NCBI GenBank assembly: GCA_004154925.1
Contig: QJNS01000109.1
Location: 1 to 64,000 of the forward strand
Length of the DNA stretch: 64,000 nt
Direction: 5' to 3'
Source of the DNA: Monosporascus cannonballus
Taxonomy: Eukaryota; Ascomycota; Sordariomycetes; Xylariales
Made by a program: the position numbers and the translations under genes. Shown here in pieces: positions 24,777 through 36,427 of the stretch; position 1 is the stretch's first letter; every line of letters begins with the position of its first letter. The notes below the pieces were generated by a model, which saw only the letters and a list, made by a program, of their open reading frames with translations, searched no databases and was not told where the DNA came from.

Positions 24777-27401
24777 GGTTGTTGATTAACCCACACTTGG
24801 AGGGAAGGGGAGGCCGTTGGGGTGTTTTGGATAGGCGGCAGTGACTGGCTGGAGTTTGTAATCGATGACGGAGATAAATGAATGCGCTTGAAGCGGCCTC
24901 TCTTTTCTGGTGAAAGCGAAGGTCTGGAATTCCCAACGGCTGTAGCAGGAGGTGATATGCTCTTCTCGCTTCCCCGGCGCCGACTGAGATATGTGCGCAG
25001 GAGGACTTGGAATGGAACGAAAGCTGGCGGCCTGTGTCCCGCACAAGTTTGAAGCTTTAAGCACAGGACAACCCTCTGCGGGGGGGATTTGGGATTCCGC
25101 GACGGTTGACGCTCAGCCGATAAAGCAACACAGACCAAGGATCCTCCCGGATGGTGAAGGGATCGTTATGTGGGCACTGGGTAATACAGCTATACAAACA
25201 GTGGTAGATAAAGATGGACCTCTTCGTGGGGACCGGAACCCCTGCTGCCCTTTTCTCCCAAAATTCCAATAAGAATAACGAACGGTTCAGAAATGAAGCA
25301 CAGGCCAATGCCTATGATTGCTGGCTATTGCTTAACTTTCGCTGGGGGGGATGAGGGTGAGGATGAGTTAAAGGGTCGTCAAGGGTTCGCTGGTTTCCAA
25401 GAGTTTCAGTGGGCGATGCAGTAACATTAAAGGGACATCCCGAGGCAGATTGCTGAGACTGACGTCGCGTTTCAGACGCCCAGTCTTGGGAGTTATTGTC
25501 CCACACATTCAAATCTTCCTACACACAAGCTATACAAGCCATCCATCCATGAACAAGGACCACAAGAACCCGTACATACATACTGTAGCTACCCGTAGGT
25601 GCCGTCGCCCCCCCCCCCCCCCCCCCCCCCCCAGGACTCTCCCTGTCCACCTTTGGTCGTCCCAGCACCCAGTTAGCGCATGTAGTAACGGCAGCAACGG
25701 CAATAAAAGCCTGTAACGGCAGAACCGTCGGCAGGGGGGGAAGAGTGCACGGGGACACCAGGGGACGTCCCCACCGACAGGGGCTACGGAATTGACTTTC
25801 TGGCATCCCGCTCCCACGTGGGCGGGTGACGTCGCTTATCGGCAATTTTATGATAATTTCAATGCTTGGATATCTAGGCAGCAACTTTTGTACATACAAA
25901 TGTGGAAGTGCATGTATAATAAGGCAAACCCGATATCCGACGAAATAGATGCAACCTACGACTACCTACGTAGAAGCGACACATACCTGGCTACCGATGT
26001 AGGTTTATATGCATTGGGTACCTCAATTGCGCTTCCTCGGATGCCGCCAACCTGCACAATGTTATCAGATCATCTGAACTAATAATGTCCACAAAATGAG
26101 GCTCGCCCCACATCTTGAGCCAATACTGCAGTCATCGTGCGCCTAAATTCCCCTTGGCGTACAAGGCATTCTCATAAAGCAGCCCCCGATATACGTGTAA
26201 CCGGTTATCATGCATTCAAAACCACGCTGTGCCGTCGTCGGCGCCTGGAATCGACGCCTCGAATAAATCGTATGTCACAGTTCGTCGTTACTGCTGGTCG
26301 CTTTCGAAGGGTTGCCGTGGACCGCTACATACCCTTCAACCCCAGTGGGAATGGGGCCGCGCGGTCTTGCGCGTAGCCCTTAGACGGGAACAACAAGGTT
26401 TTGTCGAGCTCGGCAGCTCCCTTGATGCATCTCCATATTTTGACATGAACCAAGGAAGATCTTGGAAAGCGACAATAATAGACCGGTGTGGCTGTGTGTA
26501 CATTCGCCACTAACAGGATTATCCAGCCGCGACGGCCCTGCGGCTAGGTAAGGCTCAGCCACCCGTTGCGCAGATGTGCCTCTCCACCGTCGACGTCAAC
26601 ATCGCATCGCAACATCGCATCGCAGCATCGCTAGCTTTCATTGACTGGCATTCAGATGATGTTGATGACGATGGCTTCGGATTTGGCACAACTGGCCTTA
26701 ACAACCTTTACCCTAGAATGGCCGTGAGTCTCAGATCGGTACCCTACGCCCGTTCGTGTAGGTATGGCCGGGTGTAAGCTCACTGGCGAATGCCTTCGAG
26801 AAGAGTAGCAGGACTGCCATCGGAATCATGTGGCTCCCTGTGACGATACACGCAAAAGCAATTACAGTATGTTTCAAGTACAACGACCGACAACTATCGA
26901 TCAAGCCGATCTCCCAGGCACCTCTCCATCAAAATCGGAACTCCTATGGCTTGATACCACCTCCCCTCGATAATACCTAGTCATGATATCTGATAATGCT
27001 CATTATGATACCTCAGACAATACTGTTTTCCCCAGACGAATACCTTAGAGGCCATGATCTGCTGAGCAGCAGCGTGATATTTAGAATCGACGGCGATGTC
27101 GTAAGTTACAAACTCGCTTGCAATGTAGCCCCCTTGAGCAGGGCTTGATATCCCACTCAGAATATTCGTCCAAAGTCACCAGAGAAGCCGCTGTGTGGGG
27201 GGGGGTTCGGTGGCCATGCAAGGAGAGGGATAAAAGGCAAATTTCTTTCCTCGCGTACCCAAACAATATACGGTTATCACCGAGTGCGATCTATAACGGA
27301 CGTTTAGGCTTAATTATCACAAACGACTTCCAGTTGCTACGGTCTTCGCGCCAATGCGAGTATCTTATCGCTCGGTGCAGAAGAATGGGGTCTGAAGCAC
27401 C
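24777..27401. other. Chitin synthase promoter side and gene-poor region
   Basis: 2.6 kb upstream of the chitin synthase start, reaching the decayed GMC gene. It holds a 25-base C homopolymer and repeated CATCGCA words at 26598-26630. I recognise no gene. Confidence 0.4.
25608..25632. repeat. Poly-C tract of 25 bases
   Basis: Uninterrupted C homopolymer. Its length in the real genome is uncertain because such runs are hard to read and assemble. Confidence 0.9.
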
Positions 27402-29155
27402 ATGACCAGCCACTCAAGTGTAGATTACATCTTCGCCGGCGGCGGCATGGAAGGGTGCGCCGCCAGTCGGCTGCTGGGATATGAGCCATCGGCCCCAATC
27501 TTCGCTATCGAGGCTGGTCCGGACGTTAGTGGCCGCGCCGACACTCCGTTTCCAATCAGCCGACTTCGTAGGCGGCGAGTTCGACTTCGGTCACAAGTCC
27601 ACCCCACAAAACTACACCGGCGGATAGATTGCGCCCTCTGTGGCTCAAGCTCGCATCCATCGGGCGCGAGGTCCCGCGGCGCCAGAGCGGACTTCGATGG
27701 CTGACTTGAAATCGTTGGCCATAAACGCTGGAGTTACGAAGCAGAACTCCCCTACTTCCAAGAGACTCAGAGTTGGTACAAGACTCTCTCAGACGACCAC
27801 GGTCATGCTGGTAAATGCATATCGAGTCACCAATGTCATCCTGCCGGAGCTATCCCCCGGCTCAGAAACTGGAAGAAGCCTGGAGAGCGCTTGGCGTTCG
27901 GACACTTCCGGGTTACGACAGATCACTGGCGATGACATCGGCCTCGGCGAAGTCAACGAGAACTGCCACAAGGGTACGCGTCAGATTGCGAGTCTCGCAT
28001 TCCCCCCGGACGGCATCCAGGTTATTGGCAATACTTCGGTTAAATCAGTCGTACTTGATGATGGCTCCCTGACTGCTACCGGAGTCAAGTTGGCTGATGG
28101 TACTGTAATCCACTCCAAGAAGATTATTACCTCCGCTGCGAGCATATCGTTCCCCTCAACTACCCATGCTGTCCGGGCGAGGACCCAAGCAGATTCTGGA
28201 CCACCATGACATCCGAATGAGACTAGACCTGGGGGATGTCGGACCTAATTTCAACGACCACATAATGCTAAGTATCAACTAGAAGTTGGCCTATGCGTTG
28301 GGCTTTGACAACGCCCTGTTCCTCCAACCGGAGTTTCCCATGGGTATCCCGGCTGACTTCGTCGTAAGTACCGCCGCAAGTCGAGAAGGCCGATTCGAGG
28401 CCTTCTCCAAGGACGAAGGCACAGGTAATGCCGACCCAAATCACCATCTCTTGAAACACAGCTACGCCGTATGGAGAACATCGCCTTGTACCTGGCAGGT
28501 CCACCTCTGGCAACCGATGGCACCAACATTGGCGGCGCCCGTACATAAAACCTTCATGATACCCACCCACCCCCCAACCCTATATCATGCTTTTCTTCGG
28601 TAGTTGTTTGCGTACTCGGGAAGGCCCGCGCAAAAGCATGTCTATCAACCGACACCTCTTTTTTCCCCCATGGGCATGAAGCCAACCTCCCGCGGAACGT
28701 CTCCGTTCCTTCCAGGGACCTGGCAGATCATCCGGTCATCGAGTCGAACTACTTCGCACCATAGCGAGAAGGATGAGGGTCCAACCACCGCGTTAGGCCG
28801 CGGGTTATATGGCGCGAGGCGCCAGCCGGCGGCGGGCTCGAACCCCTGAACGTTGATGTGCCCGACGAGCTCCTGGATAGCCGAGTGAAGGCCAGGGTGA
28901 CATAAGTAGTGCGCCCCCCGGCAACACCGTCGTCGAAAGCTATACTGGTTTGAGTTTGATATTGCCGTCTCCAGGTCGATGTTCCACGGCTCCGGATCCT
29001 GCGCCATGGGCGCAGTCGTCGACTCCGAGCTGTGGGCTAAAGGGGTCTAGAACCTGTGGGCCGTCGACGCCTCCATATCCACTATCTTCATTGGAGCACA
29101 CATGCAAGCGGCCGTATACGCCCCTGGCAGAACATGCGGCAGTCATCATCTTCTA
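27402..29155 (+). pseudogene. Decayed GMC (choline dehydrogenase-like) oxidoreductase
   Basis: Remnants of a whole GMC flavoprotein run in order over about 1.75 kb in changing frames. They are VDYIFAGGGMEGCAASRLLG (FAD-binding start), an IGLGEVNEN...KGTRQIASLAFP block, SVKSVVLDDG...GVKLADGTVIHSK, VGPNFNDHIML, QPEFPMGIPADFVVST, KPTSRGT, and a C-terminal FHGSGSCAMGAVVDSEL...GAHMQAAVYA block that still has the catalytic-His region. Several frameshifts and in-frame stops break it. Two stops look like single transitions from expected codons: N-W-K reads N-stop-K near 28280, and GVQN reads GV-stop-N near 29047. It is not the same subfamily as the intact GMC gene next door, so a simple tandem duplication is unlikely. 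Confidence 0.85.
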
Positions 29156-29901
29156 GCAAAGCCCGGTTGATCAGTAGTGCGTAATTGCTATGCTCCCTAC
29201 CGCGCTCGGATAGTCAAGGCTAGGTGCATGCTAACCCGCCGGTATCCTATAGGGTTAATTGCGCCCGAGGCTATTTAGATACGGACTGACTTGCGTAGCG
29301 GTATGAGTGGCCATGCCAAGGATTTGAATCAGGACGAGTAGCAATCTCCTTGTCGTCCAGGTATCCTTCATAGGGATGTGTTTAGTCAATCCTACTACTA
29401 TTGCAATGCTGCGAATCGTACCGTGACTCATACGCCAGTAAGTTATGTTTTTACCCCTGAAATTCCCTCTTCGGTTCCCAGGTGGATCTAATCGGCGGAT
29501 ATCCCTCAACATTAGCTGGTTCTAGTGGCTTAACTGCCCGAGTAACTTTCTATGAAAACTAGGAGTTTAGAAGCATTCAATGATAACTACTGCAACGTGG
29601 GAAAACGTCTGCCGACTTATCTGTTGTGGAGTTTTCGCTTTGCCGGGTCACTGCCTCCTTGGCCCACCTGTGGGCCACCACGGATCCCCCCGTAAGGGCT
29701 TGGCGTTCCCTTTCTTCTGCTCTCTTGGTTTCGGGCATTTAGGGGAGATCGAATAATAGTAACCTCGTTTACATCATAAATAATTCAATCGCAGATAAAT
29801 ACAAGCCGTTGACCATTTGCATCATGTAGAAATTAGTGAACACGGCTCCGGCTCTTCGATATCAGGGAATAATGAAGATCTGCCAATGGGTGCCCTCGTC
29901 T
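29156..29901. other. Spacer between pseudogene and GMC gene
   Basis: About 750 bases between the end of the decayed GMC gene (+) and the 3' end of the intact one (-). No gene or repeat is seen. Confidence 0.4.
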
Positions 29902-32276
29902 TCACTGACCTGCCTTGATAATGTCCGCGGCCTGGGGATCGTTAGCAGTAACTCACCATACCCGGTGTTAGCAGCTCACCTTCTCGGCGATAGCATAAAC
30001 AGTCTGACAAGTGTTCCCTCCCGGCAGCGTCGGTATGATACTCGCGTCGACCACGCGCAGCCTCCCGACCCCATAGACCCTCAGGCTCTCGTCGACGACC
30101 CCGCCCAGCTCCTTCGGCAGCATAGCGCACGTCCCGCTTGGGTGGTACAGCGTCGGGCTGGCGGTAGTCCTCACGTAGTCCGCGATGTCGTCGTCCTCGA
30201 CTACTCCGGGCCCGGGGGCCGTCTCCCGCGGCCCGTAGGCGGCCAAGGAGGTGTTGAAGTGGTAGCGCCGCGCGAACTTGATGAACTCGACCAGGATGTC
30301 GGTGTCGACGGGGTTGCTGAGGGCACGATAGTCGACTATCGGCTCGGCGTCGTAAGGGTCGGTGGTGTTGACGTTGACGGAACCGCGGCTCAGTGAATGC
30401 AGTAGGACACTGCCGCTGCCGGGGACGGACGACCCCGACAGGGACATGCTGTAGAACGCCGTGTTGGGCGACCGGATAGCTGCTGCGAGAGCCTTCATCT
30501 GAGCTTCGTAGCCCTGTCGAGCCAACGTTAGCGATGAACACATCTCGGTCACTAATTAGGTCCTTGGGGTAGGACATAGGTACCGCGATTACGGTAGGAT
30601 CCGTGTCGGGCGGAAGCTGCGCAGCGTGATCCTGGGCGTCTAGCTTCGCGGCGATATCTTCATGTCTATCCGGAGAGATGGCAGGCATGCCCAACCAAGC
30701 AGCCACATTGCCGGCGGCGATGGAATATGGACCTAATAGAATTAATGACCTATCAGGATAGGGGCTGTATAGAGCTCCTAGATACCTGTCCGGTTGGTTT
30801 CCCATGCATCCCTGGCCCAAGCACTGAAGTTTCGGTCCAGAAAGAGGTCGAGTGGATTTGGGTGGATTGTAAAGTTCTGGACTATTTTCCGCTTGTTGTC
30901 AGCGCTTAACCGCGTGAAGCCGTCCCAGGGAAAAACCTCTTATATGACTTACGCGTGATCCTGGCCGAGAGCACCGGATGGTCTTGAAAGTTCTGACCGA
31001 CGCCGGGCATGTCGACGACGGTATCGATGCCTGCACTATCAAGTATCTTCTTCGGGCCGATGCCACTCAACTGCAGTATCTGAGGGCTATGGATGGCGCC
31101 TGCTGCGAGAATCACCTCCCTGTCCGCCTTGATGGTGAAATCGGTGGTCACATTCAACTTGGTCCGCTGGAAAACGACGCCTGTGGCAGCACCCTCGTCC
31201 AATGCGATGTTCTTAACCTTCGATTCGGTAATGAGATCGTAGTTGGACCTGTTGAGATTCTCGTAATGGCCAGTTCTTGCATAAGAGCGCTGGACGGTCT
31301 TCGGATCCATGAATGTGGGGAACCAGTATACACCTGCGCGTCCTGCGCCGCTGTCCGAGGGAAACTCCACCCCTGGCATGTCCCGAAACGCCTCGATTTG
31401 GGGAACTAGATAATATGTCTGTCAGGAGGCCTCGTTTTCGGATGCAGTCTCGGTGCGGGCTTACCGAGTCCGGGATACTGAAACGACGGCCATCCGGCGT
31501 AGACTTTGGATTCCTTGCCCCAGAACTGCTCGTCGTAAGTCATGTTGACTGACTTCGCAACTGTTTCGTCAGGGGGGGTGAATGTCAAGGCCTGGTGAAC
31601 TAATCAGTTCTACACAGTCCAGCTGCGTGCTCTGTAAGGAGACTACCTTTTTAAAATAGGGGAGCAATCCTTCCCAGCTCCAAGACGACGCCTCGCCGAA
31701 GAAATTGCCCCATCGATCATAGTCTTCAGATGTGCCTCTCACAGTCATCATGGCATTGACTGCCGAGCTGCCTCCGACTAGATCCCCAGCCAGGACTGGA
31801 AATCTCCTATTTCCTAAGTTCCCCTGTGGGGCCGAAATTGTTGGGTAGAGATATCCCGAGCCCACCCCCGCCAATCCTCCGCGGACCTGGTCGATGAGAG
31901 GCGAGTCGACTGGCGTTGTTTATATTTAGGGTTATATCCATTAATAATCCCATGCTCTGACCGACTTGCACTTACCCAAAGGGCCATTCTCAATAACGAG
32001 TACAGTATCTACAAAATTGTTAGCTTGAAGTGTCTGCCGCATCGCGCATTCTACACTTGACCTACGTTTCCCGTCCTCTGTTAAGCGGTCTGCTACGGTC
32101 AGACCGGCAGTGCCACCTCCAACAATCACGTAGTCGTATGATGGCCGCAGGTGGATCGAGTCATTCAGAAACCGGGCGTAGAGCGCTGAGGTGGGAATGG
32201 CAACTACACATGGCTCGATAAATGTTACTGCTAGTATTGCAAGGGTGGTGACACTCCCTAGGAAGTTGAGCGCCAT
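29902..32276 (-). CDS. Secreted GMC-family FAD oxidoreductase
   Basis: Nine exons: 32276-32066, 32008-31976, 31909-31647, 31591-31465, 31405-30953, 30881-30786, 30732-30584, 30513-29980 and 29931-29902, all in phase, giving 631 aa. The N-terminus (MALNFLGSVTTLAILAVTF) is a likely signal peptide. YDYVIVGGGTAGLTVADRL is the FAD-binding Rossmann motif. AAGAIHSPQILQLSGIGP is the second GMC signature. The C-terminus has YHPSGTCAM with the catalytic His, VVDASIIPTLPGGNTCQ with the likely partner Asn, and ends AADIIKAGQ. Family members oxidise alcohols or sugars, reducing oxygen or quinones; aryl-alcohol oxidases and glucose dehydrogenases are relatives. The substrate cannot be told. Exon 2 is 33 bases and the last exon 30. 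The gene appears intact. Confidence 0.92.
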
Positions 32277-33834
32277 TTCGAGCGTAGTATTTCGCCTCCC
32301 AAGCTTGGAGCGCTATCACAGCTATAGCAAAAGGGGGGTTTCCAAGTAGTTTTGATTAAGAGCGCAGTCTCCCATCCTGTGGTATATATAACGTCTAATT
32401 ACATGGATCGACAAAGGTTGGCTGATTGAACATTGTCTTCCCATGTTGCAGTCAGTACGTAATAGGGGACGTACCTTCACCGGCTGTGAGCTAGGCGGTG
32501 GCTCTCGTTGGCTTATGTTTATAGTGCGTGCGTTCGACTGCAGCATAGAATCAGAGGCCCCTATAATATTTTGCGGGGCGTACTTTGGACAAGACGTTCT
32601 ACTGGCCGGTCCCTGGGCGGCCTAGATCTGCCAAGCACATTTATCCAAACGGATACGATGTCGGCAGACAGGCCTTCAAATATATATTACGCTGCAAACT
32701 AATAAGAACCACGAAACGGAATAGACCCTGATTATGAATACACATAATAGCCGTATGGTGTGGTATATCCGTGAATGGTGTTTTGAACTCAAGTGGACTG
32801 CCACATACGTATCGCATTTCGGTCGTCTGCTATTGCATCCGTGTGATACGCCCCTGTATTGCCGTAGTCTTGTAGAGCCCTAGTAGGCCTCTTTGACCTG
32901 ACTCGTGCGAAGGAAGTTCGAAGCCATCATCGCACGTGCCTTAGCAATCCTTCACTGGGATTTGAATAATGTGATAGATTTAATGCAAGTACGAGCAAAA
33001 ATCAGCTGATACTGAGGCCCGCGTCCCCCTGTCGACCACTGCATAAGTCTTACCAGGTGGGTAAGTCCTAGATGGTGACGAGGCCGGTCACTCCTGTTAA
33101 TCAATCGCTAAAGGTCATGACACGGCTTTAATTATGGAGATACCGGCGTGTGCCAGTTTCTTACACGGCGGATATAATGAAGCGGAGAGAAGTCAAGACG
33201 TAAGTCCCGAGGGCCGGGGGGTGGGAGCGGCCGCTTAAAGGGACCAAGGATCAAGAGGAGGATGCTCTGGCCGTCGTTTGAACGTCGGTGCCGGAGCTCC
33301 TGGTTATGTACAAGTCCGTTTCATCGGACGGCGTAGGAATTGTCAATCTTACGGCCGAAGTAAGGAATTAGCCCGATAGCAGAACTGGATAGTCATGCAT
33401 TAATTGTTAGGACCCCGCAATCACGTCTTGATTCATGGGGCATCGGTTATAAAGAAGGTCAAACTGAGACTTGTGCTTTAACGGTACGGGATAGAGATTT
33501 GAGTTATCCCCGATGTTAGACGCGTCGCATCCCGCCGTGGCTGTAATTGGCTACGGTGGCCTCATATCGCCAGTGATATTCTCTTTTTAATTCGGCGTTA
33601 GGAAGCCATACTCCGGCCCTATCTCCACCACGGCCGCCTCCCAATCATACTGTTATTCCGTGTCCGTGAGAACAATGCCTGGTCAAGGGGAACGAATCGA
33701 ATATAAAGGGTTACTGTTCGACTGTCTTCGTCATAGCATTTGCTCTGGAGTACCCTACAAAACATAATCGCCTTAGGACCCATATCGTCACCTACTGTCA
33801 TTAGACGCGAAACCTCAGCCAGAGCATCTTCACC
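32277..33834. promoter_or_regulatory. Divergent promoter region of GMC oxidoreductase and aldo-keto reductase
   Basis: 1.56 kb between two divergent starts, long enough for both promoters. A TATAAA-like word lies at 33702-33708, about 130 bases before the aldo-keto reductase ATG. No gene is seen inside. Confidence 0.4.
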
Positions 33835-35010
33835 ATGCCGAACAACAACGTGCCCCTACGTCGGCTGGGTAAGAATGGACCACTTGCCCCAGCGTTAGGC
33901 CTCGGTCTCATGGGCATGTCCTTCCTCTACGGAAAGGCGCCGAGTGACGAGGAGCGATTTGCGGTGCTCGACCGTGCTGTGGAACTAGGAGCCACCAATT
34001 GGGACACCTCCGAGTAAGCAATAACCTACACTCACCCAGGATTTCTCCGGTCTCTCCGAAGTTGCGTCGCTGATGTGTGTGGCTTCCCAGCTTTTACGGC
34101 GATAATGAGGAGCTCCTAGGGAAATGGTTCAAGCGAACTGGAAAGAGAGACCAGATCTTCCTCGCGACGAAGTTCGGTGCTCCTACTGCCAAAAATAAAA
34201 AGACCGAGCCTGACAGCTCGGGGGCGTATTGCAAGGAAGCTTGCGCCGCGAGCCTGAAGGCGCTTGGGGTCGACCACATTGATCTCTACTACGTGCACCG
34301 CGTCAACCCCAATATCCCGATTGAGGAGACCGTGCGAGCCATGGCCGAGCTAAAGGCGTAAGTAGTCCATCGTTTCGGTCGACGAGCGAAGCAAGGCCTC
34401 ATTGTCTAACGTGCCGCATCCAAGTGAGGGGAAGATCAAGGCCATCGGCCTGTCGGAGATCAGCTCAAACACGCTGCGTCGCGCATGCAAGGTCGCTCAG
34501 GTCGACGCCGTCCAGATCGAATATTCGCCCTTTGAGCGGTTCATCGAGGGCCCGGAGGGCACCAACCTCCTGGCGACCTGCCGCGAGCTCGGTGTCGCCG
34601 TGGTCGCCTACTCGCCACTGGGACGGGGACTGCTGACGGGGGCCATCAAGTCGAAGGAGTCGGTTTCGGGCGAGGACGACTGGCGCTCCGGATTTCCCCG
34701 GTTCTCAGGCGAGAACCTCGACGCCAACCTGAAACTGGCTAACCAGTTCAAGGCGCTGGCCGAGAAGAAGGGGTGCACGCCAGCCCAGCTGGCGCTCGCC
34801 TGGCTGCTGAGGCAGGGCGAGGACATCATCCCCATCCCCGGTACCAAGAGGATCAAATACCTCGAGGAGAACTGGGGCACCCTCCAGGTTCAACTCACGG
34901 ACGCCGAGGTAGCAGAGATCAGGAGTTTCGTCGAGTCAGCGGAGATTGCAGGTGGACGATACCCGGACCGATTTGCGGCACAGTTATTGGCCGACACCAG
35001 GGAGGAATAA
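33835..35010 (+). CDS. Aldo-keto reductase
   Basis: Three exons: 33835-34013, 34091-34357 and 34425-35010, giving 343 aa. The (beta/alpha)8 AKR fold is evident: LGLGLMGMSFLYG, WDTSDFYGDNEELLGKW with the catalytic Asp and Tyr, LATKFG with Lys, and DLYYVHRVNPN with His, completing the tetrad. The C-terminal PIPGTKRIKYLEEN block binds NADPH. The sequence resembles fungal AKR13-like (YakC-type) reductases, which reduce aldehydes or ketones in the cytosol. The first ATG follows a TATAAA-like site. It is divergent from the secreted GMC gene and near the amidoligase and aconitase-paralogue genes; a shared pathway is possible but not shown. Confidence 0.94.
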
Positions 35011-36427
35011 CGACCGATATAATTTCAATGCCAGTTTGAGCTTAGACGACCTCTTCAAGAGGGAATAAGTACCGAGAAATTCTCTCCGTTCCTATAGGGA
35101 CCTGAAACTCTGATACCATTTAAGCTGCAGCCATTTTAGCTCAGTCCAACGGAGGAGGGACTCGCTCCTGCTTTCTCGATAGTGAGTGAGGTGTGAAGAA
35201 AAGTAGAAAGAAAGGAGACTGGGATTTGTGTTTCGTTGCACTGTGATCTTTGACGAGACGTCACAGCACGCCGAACGATGTGCGAGTACAAAAAAAGGTC
35301 GAAAACGTCATATTGGCTGCTATATTCGACCTGAGAGGCATTGATTTATACGGAGCCTAGGATATCTTGTATCAGCTTGGGTCCGGGCGCGCCATATACC
35401 TTTGCCTAAGCTTACAGACACGAAGGCGCTGTAGACGAAACGAACATTTCTTTTCAGTGCCGATAGAAGGTGCAAAAAGTATTATATAAAGGAGATGGGA
35501 TAAAGAATCGTTTAACACTTTAACTTAGTGTTGAACCTAGCTACGCCATGGCTTAGTTAGCTAACAAGCCAGTGGAAATTGCTTCGGCTACTCCGGTATT
35601 CTTATCTCTTGGCTACCACTGTTTTTATCTGTATTTAAGGAGGGTTCACCACCTTCACTTTCTATAGAAGACCTTCTAGAGGTCAGGCAACCTGTTAATA
35701 CACTTACTTTTCTTCAGTTATATGCTCCTGTGTGTGATGTCAGGGTCTCACACTTAGATGCCCTTTGAATAACAACGCAGCTACGTCTTGCAACTCCTTA
35801 TAGGTTCCCACAACGGTGACTTCTGCTCGGCATATCAGTTAAAATCCAACGGCAGCTTTTGGGATGCTGGAGATGGCATTGAAGAAGATTTATCAATGGT
35901 GTGTCACTTAGGTTGACAGGCAACATGGGAATGAAAGCCAAGGCATATTGACATTTAGTCGGGTATTTAAGTAGTATACTTAATTAAATAGCAAACCTGT
36001 TTTTGAGGCCTCTCGCTAATTCATCATAACATCATAGTAAACTCAAAATCATCAGCGTTTAGTTAGCTTTCGAAGAGACTTTCCGCTTGGAACCTCGGGA
36101 AGACGAGCAGGAAGGGTGGCAATATATATACAGCGGGATATACAAGGATTGCAGCGGTCTGGGATCAGATTGTTTCGCATTTACGTTTCAGTATCGATGG
36201 AACTGCCATCCCCAGATGAATCGAGTCGCTATATTGGGTGACTAACTTAAGTTGGATGTCCTCATCAGCTTCAGCCAGGTCTTTCAACTTAACTGATCTA
36301 TAACATTTTCCTCGCCGTTTTCTGATAGCCCATGGAGAATGGAACTTATCTGGTCTAGAGTATGAATTCGTATGAACCTTACCTTTTACCTGCTACTCTC
36401 TTACTCTACATAGAAGTTGCTTTTCAG
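35011..36427. other. AT-rich convergent intergenic region
   Basis: 1.4 kb between the aldo-keto reductase stop (+) and the amidoligase stop (-). It is AT-rich with many stops in all frames. No gene or clear repeat is recognised. Confidence 0.45.
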
